A stretch of DNA of 64,000 nucleotides, from positions 1,116,001 through 1,180,000 of the forward strand of contig NZ_JAVDYB010000001.1 of the NCBI RefSeq assembly GCF_031458235.1, given 5' to 3'. Below, piece by piece: positions 9,201 through 18,611 of the stretch. Numbering within the stretch: position 1 is the first letter of the stretch; every line of letters starts with the position of its first letter. Under the pieces are notes generated by a model that saw only the letters and a list, made by a program, of their open reading frames with translations, searched no databases and was not told the origin of the DNA. The stretch comes from Catenuloplanes atrovinosus (lineage in GTDB: Bacteria; Actinomycetota; Actinomycetes; Mycobacteriales; Micromonosporaceae). The position numbers and the translations under genes are program-made.

Positions 9201-12200
9201 TCTCGCAGGTGGTCCCGGACGGGCTGGGCGGGTTCCGGGCCGACGGCATGGAGTTGATGATCCGCCGGGTGAAGGTCTCCGGCCGGGACGTGATGGTGCT
9301 GGTCTCGGACGCCGAATGGGAGCGGCTGCGCGGGCGCAACTGGCTGCCGGCGACCGATCGGCTCGGCGCCGGCCTGCCGGTGGTGGCGGTGCACAACGAG
9401 GGCGGCCACGTGCGCGTACCGGCCCGGCTGGACGGCGTCGACGGCGAGGTGCTGCTGACCCCGGACCAGCTCAGGACCGTCACCGAACGGCTGGGCGCGA
9501 ACCAGGCGCTGCTCTCCTGCGAGATCGCCGCGCTGCGGCCGGAGTTCGTCCAGGCGTACGCGGACGCGCTCGGCGGCGACGTGCTGGCCGCCCCGGGCGA
9601 CCTGCTGGCCGGCGCCGCCGGGGGCCGGCTGCTGACCCGCGGCGGCGACCCGTGGCTGCTGTTCACGCCGGAGGGCCTCGGCGAGAGCTGGGACACGCTC
9701 AACGACCTGCGGTCGTTCGACGGCTTCCGGTCGCGGGACGACCCGGAGGCGTTCGGCGCGTACGCGGCCGGCGAGCCGGAGTCCGGCGTCCTGCTCACCC
9801 GTACCCCGACCCCGGACGACGTGGTGAGCCGCGCGCGGGACGCCGAGCGCCGGGTCGAGGCCTGGCTGACCGAGGCCGGCGGCGAAGCCGCGGTGCGGCA
9901 GCGGGTGCGCGGCGACGAGGTCGCGCTGGACGCGCTGCGGGCGGCCCGGACGTTCCTGACCGACATCCGCCGGGTCATCGATCCGCCCGGGACGGCGGCC
10001 GGCACCACGGCCGCTCCGGCCGCGCTGATCGGCGGCCTGGACGCGGCGATCCAGGCGTTCGACACCGGCGTGGCGCCGCTGCGCAACCGGACCGGCGTGC
10101 CCGCGCCGCCCTGGCTGGACGAGAGCGCCACTGAGCGGATCACGGACGCGCTGGCGGCGGCGGTCCAGCAGGTGAGCGCGGGCGGGCACGGCTGGACGCT
10201 GGCCGTGGCGGACGACGACCCGACCACGGTCGTGCTCACCCGGGACGGCATGTCGTCGCGCCTGCGGGTGATCACCGACGGCACCGTCGGGGATGCCGAC
10301 CTGATGCTGCGCGAGCAGGACAACGCGGCGTCCGCGTATCGGCGCGAGGCGGCCCCGGCGGAGCTGCGCCTACCACCGTCGATGACGGTCGCGGACCTCA
10401 AGAGCACGCTGATCTGGGCCGGTGAGCAGCTCGACGCGGACCGCCGGGAGTGGATGCGCCGGATCACCCGGGTGATGTTCCACGCGCCGCCGCGCGCGCG
10501 GCTGGGCCCGGACGGCAAGCCGGCGTGGTTCCGGTCGTTCGGGCCGGCGGATCGCGGGCGGCTGGAGTCGCTGACGTACCAGCTGCGGCAGCCCGTCTCC
10601 GCGGGGCGGAACACCCGCATCGTGGCGGACCTGACCGCGCTGGGCGTGCTCAGCGACCAGAAGGGCGCCGCGCCGCGCGCCCAGGCGCTGGATCGCCGGC
10701 TGCGGCAGCAGAACCTGCCCGAGGAGGCCCGGCAGTTCGTCCGGGACCGGATGTTCGACACCCGGTCCAAGGACGCCGGCGCGGGCGTGCTCGACGCGGT
10801 GCGGACCGCGGCGGCGGTGCTGGTGGAGAACTCCGGCGAGATTCGCGGCGCCGGCCTGACGAAGGAGAACGGCGACGACATCCTGCGGCTGCGGGTCCCC
10901 GAGCATCCGCTCGCCGACGGCGAGGGCATCGTCCGCATCCGGATCGTGCCGGAGCCGCCCGACCCGATGGGCGACCTGGACGACACGGTCCGGCTGGAGA
11001 CGGCAGAGACGCCGACGCTGCGGGTACGGACCCGCACCAGCGACGCGGCTCTGCGCGTCCTGGTGGCGGGCCGGCTGTCGGTGCTGCTCACCACGCTGGA
11101 GAAGGCCGCACCGGGCGGCAAGGGCAAGGTCAGCAAATCCCGGTTCGAGGACGGACGACGGCTGCTGGCCGAGGAGACGGCGCTGCGCCAGATCCGCAAC
11201 GCGAACACGGGCGCGATCGCCCGGTGGAGCCGGTCGAGGACGCAGCGGCTGACGCTGCACCAGGAGATCCTGGACGCACTGATCGAGCGGCGGCGCGCCG
11301 AGATGCGCGGCCTGCTGGAGGGCGCCCTGCCGGACGACCTGCGCGCCCGGCTGACGGCCGCGCTGACGCAGCCGACGTGGCGGGCGAACGCGACGCCGGG
11401 CCCGATCGCCGACAAGCCGGGCATGGCCCTGCACACCGCGCGCCGCGTGCTGTCCGCCCCGGTGGCCGTCACGACCACCGTGGGCGCGGGCGTGCTGGCC
11501 GGCCGGCAGGGCTATCTGATCGGCTCCAGCGTGGCCGGGCAGGGCATGGCGGCGGTGCCGCAGGCGTGGTCGGACGCGGCGAACGCGCGGATGGGCGCCA
11601 CCGGCGGCCCGCCGAAGGACCGCCTGATCAAGCCGGGCGCGACCGCCCCCGGCTACGCGCTGTTCAGCGCGCCGAGCTGGTCCTCGCCGGCGCAGAACGT
11701 GATCAAGCGGTCCCCGTCCGGGTTCGCGCAGTCGCTGGCGTCGATGCTGGTGGCGGGCGCCGCGAGCACGCAGTGGGACAAGGGCGGCGCGGCGCTCGGC
11801 CTGACCGTGCTGGCGAACCTGATCCAGGCCGAACTGGACCACGTGTTCGACCGCCCGGAGGGCGTCTCCTCGAAGCGGTACGCCTTCGAGCACGCCCGCA
11901 CCTGGGACAAGATGCGCAACGACTTCGTGGAGAGCGCCTACTTCCGCGTCCGGGAGCTGATCGGGCGCAGCCAGTCGCAACCGCTGAGCCGCGAGGTGCG
12001 AGAGTCGCTGGAGGACACCCGCACCCACATCACCGCCATGATGCAGGGCATCCTGCACGAGGTCGACGTGGCCACCAGGGAGATGGTCCGGCGCCGCAAC
12101 AGCCCCTGGCGCCGCTCCGCGCTGTCCGAGACGTACGACCTGGTCGCCCGCGGCCTGGGTGACGGCATGCCCAGCCGCTTCCACAACGCGCTGCGGGTCG

Positions 12201-15200
12201 GCGGCCAGCACGCGGCGGCGCAGATCCCGTCACTGGTGCTGGGCGTCCTGGCGAACAGCGCGGTCGACCTGGTGACCATGAACATCGGGGCGGCCGGCGC
12301 CAGCGGTGCGGTCTACGGCGCCGGTTGGAGCGGGCTCAAACGGCACGAGTTCGCCGATCTCGTCGCGGTCGCGAGCTGGGACACCCTCAACCACCTCAGG
12401 TACCTGCTCGACGCGATCACGTTCCTGCTGGACAAGGATCTGCCGCTCACCGACGGGCGGCAACCGAGCACCCCGCCCCTCGGGATCGACGAACTGCCGC
12501 AGGCGAACCCCGACCGCTCCCGGCTGCTGACCGCGATGCGGAAGATCGGCCTCCGGCGCCTGTCCGAGGCGCGCGCCCAGGGCCGGGCCAACGACGCGGC
12601 CGGGCGCCCACGGGAGGTGTCCGGCCGGTTGCAGATGCTCTACAAGCACATACCGTCGTTCGTCACGCACCTGGCCGCGGCCGGTGCGATCGGCGGTGCG
12701 CTCAACCTGCCCGGCGCGGTGCTGGGGGTCGGCATCGCGGTCGGTGGCGTCGCCAAGCTCGCGACCGGCGTGGGCGAGAACCTGCTGCGGGTGTCGGCGC
12801 CGCTGTTCGCGCAGCAGGCCGGAATCCGGCAGTCGCTGGCCGAGACCGCGCGGATGACCAGCACGCGCGAGGAGTTGGCCACCGAGATCAAGGACCTGAT
12901 GGGGGCCGCCGCCGCGGCGCACCAGGAGATCAAGCCGGCACCGGTGCCGGGCTGGACCGGTTTCACCGGCACGATGCGGTCGATCCCCGGCGGCGTGCGG
13001 TCGCGGCTCGGCCGGGCCCACCGCGCCACCTCGCGCGGGCTGACCCGGGTCGGTGACCTGACGACCTGGCGGGAGCCCCCGGCGCTCTGGCGGGGCCCGG
13101 CGCCGACCGGGCCGGTCGAGCTGACGCACCGGGACCGGACCGCGCTCAACGAACTGCACGAGATGGCCCGGGACCTGGACTACGCGCACGACCCGGCGCG
13201 GACGGCACGGGCCGACCTGACGCCGGACGCGGTCGGCCGCAAACTGGTCGTGCTGCTCGACCGGCTCGGACTGCGTACCGCCCAGGACCCGCACGGCCAC
13301 CGCTGGCGTGCGGCGCGGGCGGATCTCCTGCGCCGGCACGGCTACCGCGTCCCGCCGAACGGGCCGCTCGACAGGCTCCGCAACGCGCGGGTGACCGGGG
13401 ACGGGGGCGCCGGCCGGCACACGCCGGTGGACGTGATCGAGGAGGCGCTGGCCGAGCACCACACGGCGGACCCGCTGACCACGACGCTCTGGACGGTCGC
13501 GAACCGCCCCTACTTCCGGCCGCTGCGGATGGACGTGCGGGCGGGCGGCTGGATCAAGGTCTTCCTCGGTGACGGCCGCCGGTACCGCATCCGGGTGAGC
13601 ACGGCCGTGGTCGGCGCGGACTCCGGGGCGCGGCTGCGCCTCGCCCCGGACGACCTGTGGCACGCGGTCCGCGGCACCACCCGCGACGAGGCACACACGC
13701 TGGTGCTCGATCCCGCGCACGCGGCCGACCCGGACCTGCTGGACTCCGCGCTGCGCTGGGCCACCGCCCAGATTCACCGGCACCGGACCGGCAACCGGCA
13801 CCGCGTCCAGGACATGATGACCGGGCCGGCGCGGATACTGCTCACGATGCCGTCGACCGGCGTGTCCGAGGTGCCGGAGGCGCGTGCGCGGGCGAGCGCC
13901 GGCCGTACCCTCGACGGTCAGGTGCCCGCGGCGACGATCCGGGGGATGGAGGATCTGCTGCCGGCGCTGACGTCGGCCGATGACGCCGGCGTCCGCACGT
14001 TCGTCTCCGGCGCGATGAACTGGGGCGAGGTGACGCTGACCCGGCTGGGTGAGCAGTTCGAGACCGGCTCCGGCGCCATCGTGCACCGGGCGCGGGGCCC
14101 GGCCGGCACCGAGCCCGTCGTGGTGAAGATCTTCCCGCGGATGAGCCGGTTCGTGGAGGAGCTGTCCGCCCTGGAACGGCTCTCCCGGCCGGGCTTCACC
14201 GCGTTCACGGTGCCGGAGGTCCGCGCGGTCGGTGCCGTCAACCGGTCCGGTACGCCGGTCGGCGTGCTGGTGATGTCCGAGGTAAACGGCGTCACGCTCA
14301 CCGATCTCCTGGCCGGCGTGGGCGCCGCGGCCCTCGCCTCGCTCCGCGCCGACGCGCTGGCCCGGGCCCGCGAGGCGATCGCCGCGCTCGGCCGGGCCAT
14401 GGCGGACCTGCACGCGCGGCGCGGCGGGGCGGTGAGCCAGGCCTACCTGGACGGTCAGGTGGCGTGGGTCCGGGACCAGGTGAGGCACCTGCCGGAGGGC
14501 CACGAGCAGCGGACCCGGGCGGAGGCGGCGATCTCGCTGGTGACGGCGGATCCGGGCCCGGCCGGCCTGGTCCACGGCGACGCGCACCCGGGCAACGTCG
14601 TGTGGCACCCGGTGGACGGCATCACGTTCCTCGACGTGTCCGGCGCGCACCGGTCGATCGGCCCGGACGGCGCCCCGGCCGGCATGCCGGAACGCGACAT
14701 CTCCACGTTCCTGTCCAAGCTGCGCAGCCAGGGCAGCGCACTCGGGCTGCGGATGCGGGACGAGCTGATGGTGTTGCGGCAGGCGTTCCTGGACGCGTAC
14801 GACGGGGCCGGCGGCGTCCGCGCGCAGCACGTCGCCGACATGTTCCAGGCGGCGCGACACGCCCGTCAGGTCCGGGAGGGCGCCCCGGTGGAGCTGATGG
14901 TGTTCCCCGCCGCCGTGCCGGACCAGCTCGGGCTCTCCGACCCGGCCCGCCTGCCGAACCCGGCCGCGCTGCTCGGCCAGGCCGTGCTGCTCGGCCGCCG
15001 CTACCGCGGGCACGAGGCCGGCCGGATCACGGTCGCGCTGGCCCGCGCGAACGCCGCGCCGCAGACCGAGCGGATCACCGAGCTGCTGGACACGTTCACC
15101 GGCGGCCTGGCCTCGGTCGTCGACGGGCTCGGCACCCTCCTCCGGACCGCCGGCCAGGACCCGGCACGCCTCTCCGCGTACCGCGACGAGTTCCTCGAGG

Positions 15201-16483
15201 TCCTGGAAAGCTACGGTGCCGCACGCCGGATGCTCGACCAGCTCGCCACCGAGACCGGCGACGGGACGCTGCGCCTGCCGCCGTGGCGGGAACTGGTCGA
15301 CGTGCGGGCGCCCGCGACGCCGGCCATGGAACCGATCCTGCTCGGCGAGTGGTCCGGCCCGCACGCCGGGGCGGCCGCCGACATCCTTGCGTCCGCGCGG
15401 GCCACGGGCGTGCCGGTGGTCGCGGTCGACCTGAGCGGGCCGGCCGGGATCGCCGGTCCGGTGGTGGAGGAGCTGCGGGCGGTGCTGGCCGGGTTCCGGC
15501 GCATGCGGACCGCGCCGGTGGTGGTCGCCACCGCGGCCACCCGCGCGTCCGGCGAGCTGTTCGAGAGCGTGCGGCGCGAGTTCACGCCGGTGCTGATCCA
15601 GTCGGCCGCGGCCGGGTTCGACCGGGTCTGGGTGCTCCAGGCGCCGGACGGCGAGTCCCGGCTGCTGGAGTCGCGGCTCGGCACCGAGATCTTCACGGCG
15701 GCCGGGCCGCTGGCGCGGCTGGTCCCACAGCGCGCGGACGGCGTGCACCTGCCCGGCGCGCTCGGCCTGTGGACCATGTCCCGGACCTGGTCGGCCGCGG
15801 CGGACCTGCACCGGGAGCACCTGGCCGAGCTGCACACGGACGCGGCGGCGGAGGCGCTGGCGGCGGCGGTCGCGGCCGAGCCGGGCGACGCGCGGCTCGC
15901 CGCGTTCCGCACCGTACTGGACGTGGCGCGGGCGGCCGGCGGCCTGCCCACGGACGGCGACGCGCGGCTGACCCCGGTGGCGCGGTCGCTGCTGGAGGTG
16001 GAGCCGGTGCCGGCGGCCGGGCCACGGGACCGGGCCACCGCCGGGTTCGTCTACGACTATCTCGCCACCATGGGCCCACGGACCGGGCGGTACGCCATGG
16101 ACGGCCTGCTCTTCCAGCTCATCCGGGCCGGCGCGCTCACCTGGGACCAGGGCCTGTCGCTGGTCCGCGCGACCGCCGCCACCCCGGCCGACCGCGCGAA
16201 CCTGGCCGTCTTCGAGGCGGTCCGGGACCTGCTCGCGGTGGATCCGGCGCTGGCCGGCGAGGACCCGATGACGCAGCCGGAGCTGCGCGCGATCATGAGC
16301 CGGATCGGCGGCGTCGCGGCGTCCCGGCTGACCACGGACGGGCGCAACCCGGACTGCGTCACCCCGAGCGACCGCGTCAACTGGGTCAAACACCTCGACG
16401 GGCTGCGTGACGCGCTGCGGGCGACGGAGCCCGGCCGCGCGTCCCTGATCGAGGTCGCCACCCACATCCTCACCAACTGCTGA
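6281..16483 (+). CDS. Giant 3400-aa T7SS-locus protein with embedded APH-like kinase domain
   Basis: No signal peptide; I do not recognise the full architecture. Residues about 240-520 hold a small beta domain (RWLVSRDGAAYWVDPG) and an alpha/beta domain. A second alpha/beta region lies around 960-1170. Four Gly/Ala-rich hydrophobic stretches (about 1723-1780, 1813-1856, 1980-2016 and 2120-2173) look able to enter a membrane. Residues about 2580-2830 form an aminoglycoside-phosphotransferase/choline-kinase-like domain with Lys2616 (VVVKIFPR), catalytic loop HGDAHPGN (Asp2767, Asn2772) and metal-binding Asp2785 (FLDVSGA), so it looks catalytically intact. Residues 3015-3400 are a module shared with two other large proteins here, ending THILTNC. 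GTG 6281 follows a GGGAG site. The stop lies 13 bp before the 689-aa gene, so the two are co-transcribed. Candidate secreted effector or surface protein, by inference. Confidence 0.72.
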   Translation: MAFFQICADGRFIPVPSGVFFHDGPMTTPVDLGALTRAMTAERPGGGIAVFLTPRALTDPAAVNRVRLALGGVPAAARDGLLIGSLSGETYDPAGWMTLTETFGLQKHAPFRDGTPLDRRVIGVDAQGLEAVGVPDAIRVLPRAQAAARETLRAAVRLGTERTGSPWQRLEALLAEASAVRDALGVPAAFADEANPSPAYQLAVGLALFGPPPGTDTGLLTRAVLPPTTAELLAVFAPGTTGEPADPAALRDALVAMPGSAALVRSGDRTRWLVSRDGAAYWVDPGADRNAVAPFDPESGGRRTNELRAPGTTVTMLDPAGRIVTFARAATALPPGAFTPAPEPVGPAPGTPPAEPVPPAEAGPEPEATPGDQARDLVAALELPAGEPVIVFSTAVRTGLGGGDGPALAPAVLRDLVDGLRRQYPDGRVLLIGPEPAGDLRERAPELFALRDTAAARGIDLADETRLDAILRELTRVADSTLAGTSDRVPAVSERLGMRTVRLGAGPEFDGTTRADLARRQRLDVPIDWPELHRRGADAVEAGDRDALDRALDDWTDSATAYRDLLDRTTALGRSRARITDGLLGVLRDGRNLDAEAARAWWQAFSAESPLADTLTLHDDDATPAPVTAADVDGLVRVFTTDVDGLVRRVVDLDREYGRPVLPKKVKPEERDVFGGNDAPLLRPAAPEDAGEPSRNPLFLPLDPAAIEEFLRGAPRNGELKKDRILEGFVRRPALWMPLAELRPDMLTEHPGTEWHYFTTAEGEIFIASEVPVDKRLPAAMEELARQTRRLVGERAPELVGLSPDEERLAPVIAAIGAELEPYVARITELERTSVISAKELQALYDGWKPIYPGLTLDHLVEALNTVGHPALGAVELPSRNGSYLLRASLGRTSGELHFIEPLETLDINTKSGRYMSLRVRPPQAGDQPLRWAANVARRISAQLGMPVRLGEMKYSGLPPVEDNPLAEGLRPTVSQVVPDGLGGFRADGMELMIRRVKVSGRDVMVLVSDAEWERLRGRNWLPATDRLGAGLPVVAVHNEGGHVRVPARLDGVDGEVLLTPDQLRTVTERLGANQALLSCEIAALRPEFVQAYADALGGDVLAAPGDLLAGAAGGRLLTRGGDPWLLFTPEGLGESWDTLNDLRSFDGFRSRDDPEAFGAYAAGEPESGVLLTRTPTPDDVVSRARDAERRVEAWLTEAGGEAAVRQRVRGDEVALDALRAARTFLTDIRRVIDPPGTAAGTTAAPAALIGGLDAAIQAFDTGVAPLRNRTGVPAPPWLDESATERITDALAAAVQQVSAGGHGWTLAVADDDPTTVVLTRDGMSSRLRVITDGTVGDADLMLREQDNAASAYRREAAPAELRLPPSMTVADLKSTLIWAGEQLDADRREWMRRITRVMFHAPPRARLGPDGKPAWFRSFGPADRGRLESLTYQLRQPVSAGRNTRIVADLTALGVLSDQKGAAPRAQALDRRLRQQNLPEEARQFVRDRMFDTRSKDAGAGVLDAVRTAAAVLVENSGEIRGAGLTKENGDDILRLRVPEHPLADGEGIVRIRIVPEPPDPMGDLDDTVRLETAETPTLRVRTRTSDAALRVLVAGRLSVLLTTLEKAAPGGKGKVSKSRFEDGRRLLAEETALRQIRNANTGAIARWSRSRTQRLTLHQEILDALIERRRAEMRGLLEGALPDDLRARLTAALTQPTWRANATPGPIADKPGMALHTARRVLSAPVAVTTTVGAGVLAGRQGYLIGSSVAGQGMAAVPQAWSDAANARMGATGGPPKDRLIKPGATAPGYALFSAPSWSSPAQNVIKRSPSGFAQSLASMLVAGAASTQWDKGGAALGLTVLANLIQAELDHVFDRPEGVSSKRYAFEHARTWDKMRNDFVESAYFRVRELIGRSQSQPLSREVRESLEDTRTHITAMMQGILHEVDVATREMVRRRNSPWRRSALSETYDLVARGLGDGMPSRFHNALRVGGQHAAAQIPSLVLGVLANSAVDLVTMNIGAAGASGAVYGAGWSGLKRHEFADLVAVASWDTLNHLRYLLDAITFLLDKDLPLTDGRQPSTPPLGIDELPQANPDRSRLLTAMRKIGLRRLSEARAQGRANDAAGRPREVSGRLQMLYKHIPSFVTHLAAAGAIGGALNLPGAVLGVGIAVGGVAKLATGVGENLLRVSAPLFAQQAGIRQSLAETARMTSTREELATEIKDLMGAAAAAHQEIKPAPVPGWTGFTGTMRSIPGGVRSRLGRAHRATSRGLTRVGDLTTWREPPALWRGPAPTGPVELTHRDRTALNELHEMARDLDYAHDPARTARADLTPDAVGRKLVVLLDRLGLRTAQDPHGHRWRAARADLLRRHGYRVPPNGPLDRLRNARVTGDGGAGRHTPVDVIEEALAEHHTADPLTTTLWTVANRPYFRPLRMDVRAGGWIKVFLGDGRRYRIRVSTAVVGADSGARLRLAPDDLWHAVRGTTRDEAHTLVLDPAHAADPDLLDSALRWATAQIHRHRTGNRHRVQDMMTGPARILLTMPSTGVSEVPEARARASAGRTLDGQVPAATIRGMEDLLPALTSADDAGVRTFVSGAMNWGEVTLTRLGEQFETGSGAIVHRARGPAGTEPVVVKIFPRMSRFVEELSALERLSRPGFTAFTVPEVRAVGAVNRSGTPVGVLVMSEVNGVTLTDLLAGVGAAALASLRADALARAREAIAALGRAMADLHARRGGAVSQAYLDGQVAWVRDQVRHLPEGHEQRTRAEAAISLVTADPGPAGLVHGDAHPGNVVWHPVDGITFLDVSGAHRSIGPDGAPAGMPERDISTFLSKLRSQGSALGLRMRDELMVLRQAFLDAYDGAGGVRAQHVADMFQAARHARQVREGAPVELMVFPAAVPDQLGLSDPARLPNPAALLGQAVLLGRRYRGHEAGRITVALARANAAPQTERITELLDTFTGGLASVVDGLGTLLRTAGQDPARLSAYRDEFLEVLESYGAARRMLDQLATETGDGTLRLPPWRELVDVRAPATPAMEPILLGEWSGPHAGAAADILASARATGVPVVAVDLSGPAGIAGPVVEELRAVLAGFRRMRTAPVVVATAATRASGELFESVRREFTPVLIQSAAAGFDRVWVLQAPDGESRLLESRLGTEIFTAAGPLARLVPQRADGVHLPGALGLWTMSRTWSAAADLHREHLAELHTDAAAEALAAAVAAEPGDARLAAFRTVLDVARAAGGLPTDGDARLTPVARSLLEVEPVPAAGPRDRATAGFVYDYLATMGPRTGRYAMDGLLFQLIRAGALTWDQGLSLVRATAATPADRANLAVFEAVRDLLAVDPALAGEDPMTQPELRAIMSRIGGVAASRLTTDGRNPDCVTPSDRVNWVKHLDGLRDALRATEPGRASLIEVATHILTNC

Positions 16484-16496
16484 CCGGAGGACCGCC

Positions 16497-18566
16497 GTGA
16501 CCCTGCCGCTGACCCCGCGCGTCATGGACGCGATCTGCCTGGAACACGTCATCCCGACCGGCACCGGCAGCCTCATCGTCAACGCGGCGCCGTCCACGCT
16601 GGACCGCGACGCGCTGCTGCACGAGGCGCTCACGCTCCCCGCGATCCCGAAGTACACCACCGTGTCGTTCGGACCGGGCATGCGCGACGCGCTCGTCGAC
16701 GCCCGGCCCGGCACCGTGACCTGGGAGGACGGCATCGCACGCCCGACCGGTGAGCTCGGCCCGGAGCACGGGACCGTGCGGGCGCTGATGTACCAGTACT
16801 TCCGCGGCATCCCCGGCGAGGCGATGGACCGGATCGTCGAGCGGCCGCTGTTCGGCCCTTCCGGGGAGGCCGCGACGATGAGCCCGGACGAACTCGGCGC
16901 GCGCGCCGACCTGATGGGGTTGCCGGTGGAGATCCCGGCCGACCGGCTGCGCCCGGCGGCGACCACGCTCGACCCGCACCGGATTCTGTACTTCGACGAG
17001 CACGGCCGGCTCACCACGGAGCCGTACGCGCGGATGATCCGGGTCGTGCCGGCCCGGCACTGGGAGCCGGACCCGTACGCCACCGCCTCGCCGGAGGCGC
17101 GCGCGGAGGCGCTGCGGGACGGCTACCCGACCGCGCGGATCGTGCCCGCGGGGGGCCGGGTGCAGCTCGGCCTGCCGCCCGCGCTGACCGCGCACGCGCA
17201 CGGCGACGCGGTGCGCGGCGCCCGGCAACCGCGCGCGGAGGATCTGGAGCGGCTGCCCGGCCAGGTCACCGTGGCCACCTACGGCGATCTGCTCGCGCAC
17301 GTGGCCGGCGGGACCGCGACGCACTCGCTGGTCGAGGTGCGCGCGCCCGGAGCGGCCGCATCCGAGGTGTTCCTGGCCGTGCACGACCCGTCCGGCGACG
17401 CGTTCCTCGACCTGGGCACCGGCCGGGCCGCGCTGTTCCCGCCCGGCCCGGAGCTGATCCGGGTGGCCGCGCTGCCCGGCGAGATGACCGTGGCGGAACG
17501 GGTGCTCGACCTGGCCGCCGGCGACGTCACGGTGCGGCCGATCGTCCGGCCGCGCGGGGTGACCGCGTACCGCACGTTCGGGCCGTCCGGCATCCGCGCG
17601 GTCGACGTGCTGGGCGACGTACCCCCGAAGATCCTGGATCCGATCGCGGACGCGGCGGAGGCGATCGGCCAGTCCGTGATCGTGGTCGGGCCGCGGGCAC
17701 GCACCGGGCCGTCCCGCCGCGACCTGCTCCGGCTGGAGAAGATGCTGTTCCAGCACCTGCAGAACGGCGGGCCGGCCCCGATCGTGCTGGACCACGGCGA
17801 GGCCGGGACGCACCAGGCGGAACTCACCGCGATCGCCGGCCGGTACGGCGCACCGGTGATGCGCCGGGTGCCGGGGCTCGGCCTCGACCTCACGCTCAAG
17901 TGGACCGGTGCCGGGCCGGGCGACACCACCGCGGTCCCGCCGTTCACGGAGATCAACCGGGAGACGCTGAAATCGGTCGGCGACCGGCAGCGCGCGAACG
18001 AAAGGGTCAAGACCGAGTCGGCGCTCGCGTCGTACCTGTCGATGGACCCGGCGGACACCACGCGACTCCGTGACACGCTGGCCAAGGAGGGCAGCGCGCT
18101 CAAGGCGCTGCGCGAGCAGATCTCCGCGCTGCCCGCCGACAGCGCGCTGTTCGCGCCGCACGCCGCGCTGCTGGACATGTTCGGCCGGCAGGACGGCCTG
18201 TTCGAGGCGGCGCTCGGCTATCTGGACGCGACCGCGGACGGCGCCATCAAGACCATGCCGTCCGTCACGTCGGCGCTGGACCGCGAGCCGGCGGCGCGCT
18301 CCGCCGCGCTGGAGGAACTCAAGGCCGTCACCGCCGGTACGCTCGACGACGGCGCCAGCCGGGCCATTCTCGACGCCATCAAGCTGCGGTTGGAGGGCGC
18401 CGACGCGAAGGCGGTCGAGCAGGCCATCCACACCCACTCGGGGTACCTGCCGAAGGAGGGCGGCCGGGCCGACTTCATCCGCCAGCTCAGCGCGTGGCAG
18501 CAGCAGATGCCCGAGCACGCCGAGGTGTTCAGCGAGGTGGCGCTCTACGTGACCACCTGTCCGTGA
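16497..18566 (+). CDS. 689-aa companion protein sharing the C-terminal module of the giants
   Basis: Unknown function. GTG 16497 follows GGAGG seven bases upstream and lies 13 bp after the 3400-aa gene, so the two form an operon. Residues about 255-345 contain EVFLAVHDPSGDAFLDLGTG, resembling the small beta domain near the N-terminus of the 3400-aa protein. Residues about 355-470 are alpha/beta (SVIVVGPRA, APIVLDHGEAG, APVMRRVPGLGLDLTLKW). The rest is helical and ends in YVTTCP. The tail (DFIRQLSAWQQQMPE through TTCP) aligns with those of the 3400-aa and 5196-aa proteins. No signal peptide or membrane segment is visible. It may be a minimal version or partner of the giants. A strong hairpin follows at 18574-18606. 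Confidence 0.7.
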   Translation: MTLPLTPRVMDAICLEHVIPTGTGSLIVNAAPSTLDRDALLHEALTLPAIPKYTTVSFGPGMRDALVDARPGTVTWEDGIARPTGELGPEHGTVRALMYQYFRGIPGEAMDRIVERPLFGPSGEAATMSPDELGARADLMGLPVEIPADRLRPAATTLDPHRILYFDEHGRLTTEPYARMIRVVPARHWEPDPYATASPEARAEALRDGYPTARIVPAGGRVQLGLPPALTAHAHGDAVRGARQPRAEDLERLPGQVTVATYGDLLAHVAGGTATHSLVEVRAPGAAASEVFLAVHDPSGDAFLDLGTGRAALFPPGPELIRVAALPGEMTVAERVLDLAAGDVTVRPIVRPRGVTAYRTFGPSGIRAVDVLGDVPPKILDPIADAAEAIGQSVIVVGPRARTGPSRRDLLRLEKMLFQHLQNGGPAPIVLDHGEAGTHQAELTAIAGRYGAPVMRRVPGLGLDLTLKWTGAGPGDTTAVPPFTEINRETLKSVGDRQRANERVKTESALASYLSMDPADTTRLRDTLAKEGSALKALREQISALPADSALFAPHAALLDMFGRQDGLFEAALGYLDATADGAIKTMPSVTSALDREPAARSAALEELKAVTAGTLDDGASRAILDAIKLRLEGADAKAVEQAIHTHSGYLPKEGGRADFIRQLSAWQQQMPEHAEVFSEVALYVTTCP

Positions 18567-18573
18567 CGGCCGG

Positions 18574-18606
18574 GCCGGTGGCCCCGCGCGCGGCGGGGCC
18601 ACCGGC
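18574..18606. terminator. Bidirectional hairpin terminator
   Basis: A perfect 14-bp inverted repeat (GCCGGTGGCCCCGC and its complement) with a 5-base loop sits between the convergent 689-aa and 248-aa genes. There is no T-run, which is common for actinobacterial terminators. It can serve both strands. Confidence 0.75.
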
Positions 18607-18611
18607 ACACC

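Noticed and set aside
12230-17083. Long minus-strand open frames opposite the 3400-aa and 689-aa genes
   Set aside because: No ribosome sites or domain motifs; low-complexity Arg/Gly/Pro translation typical of shadows.
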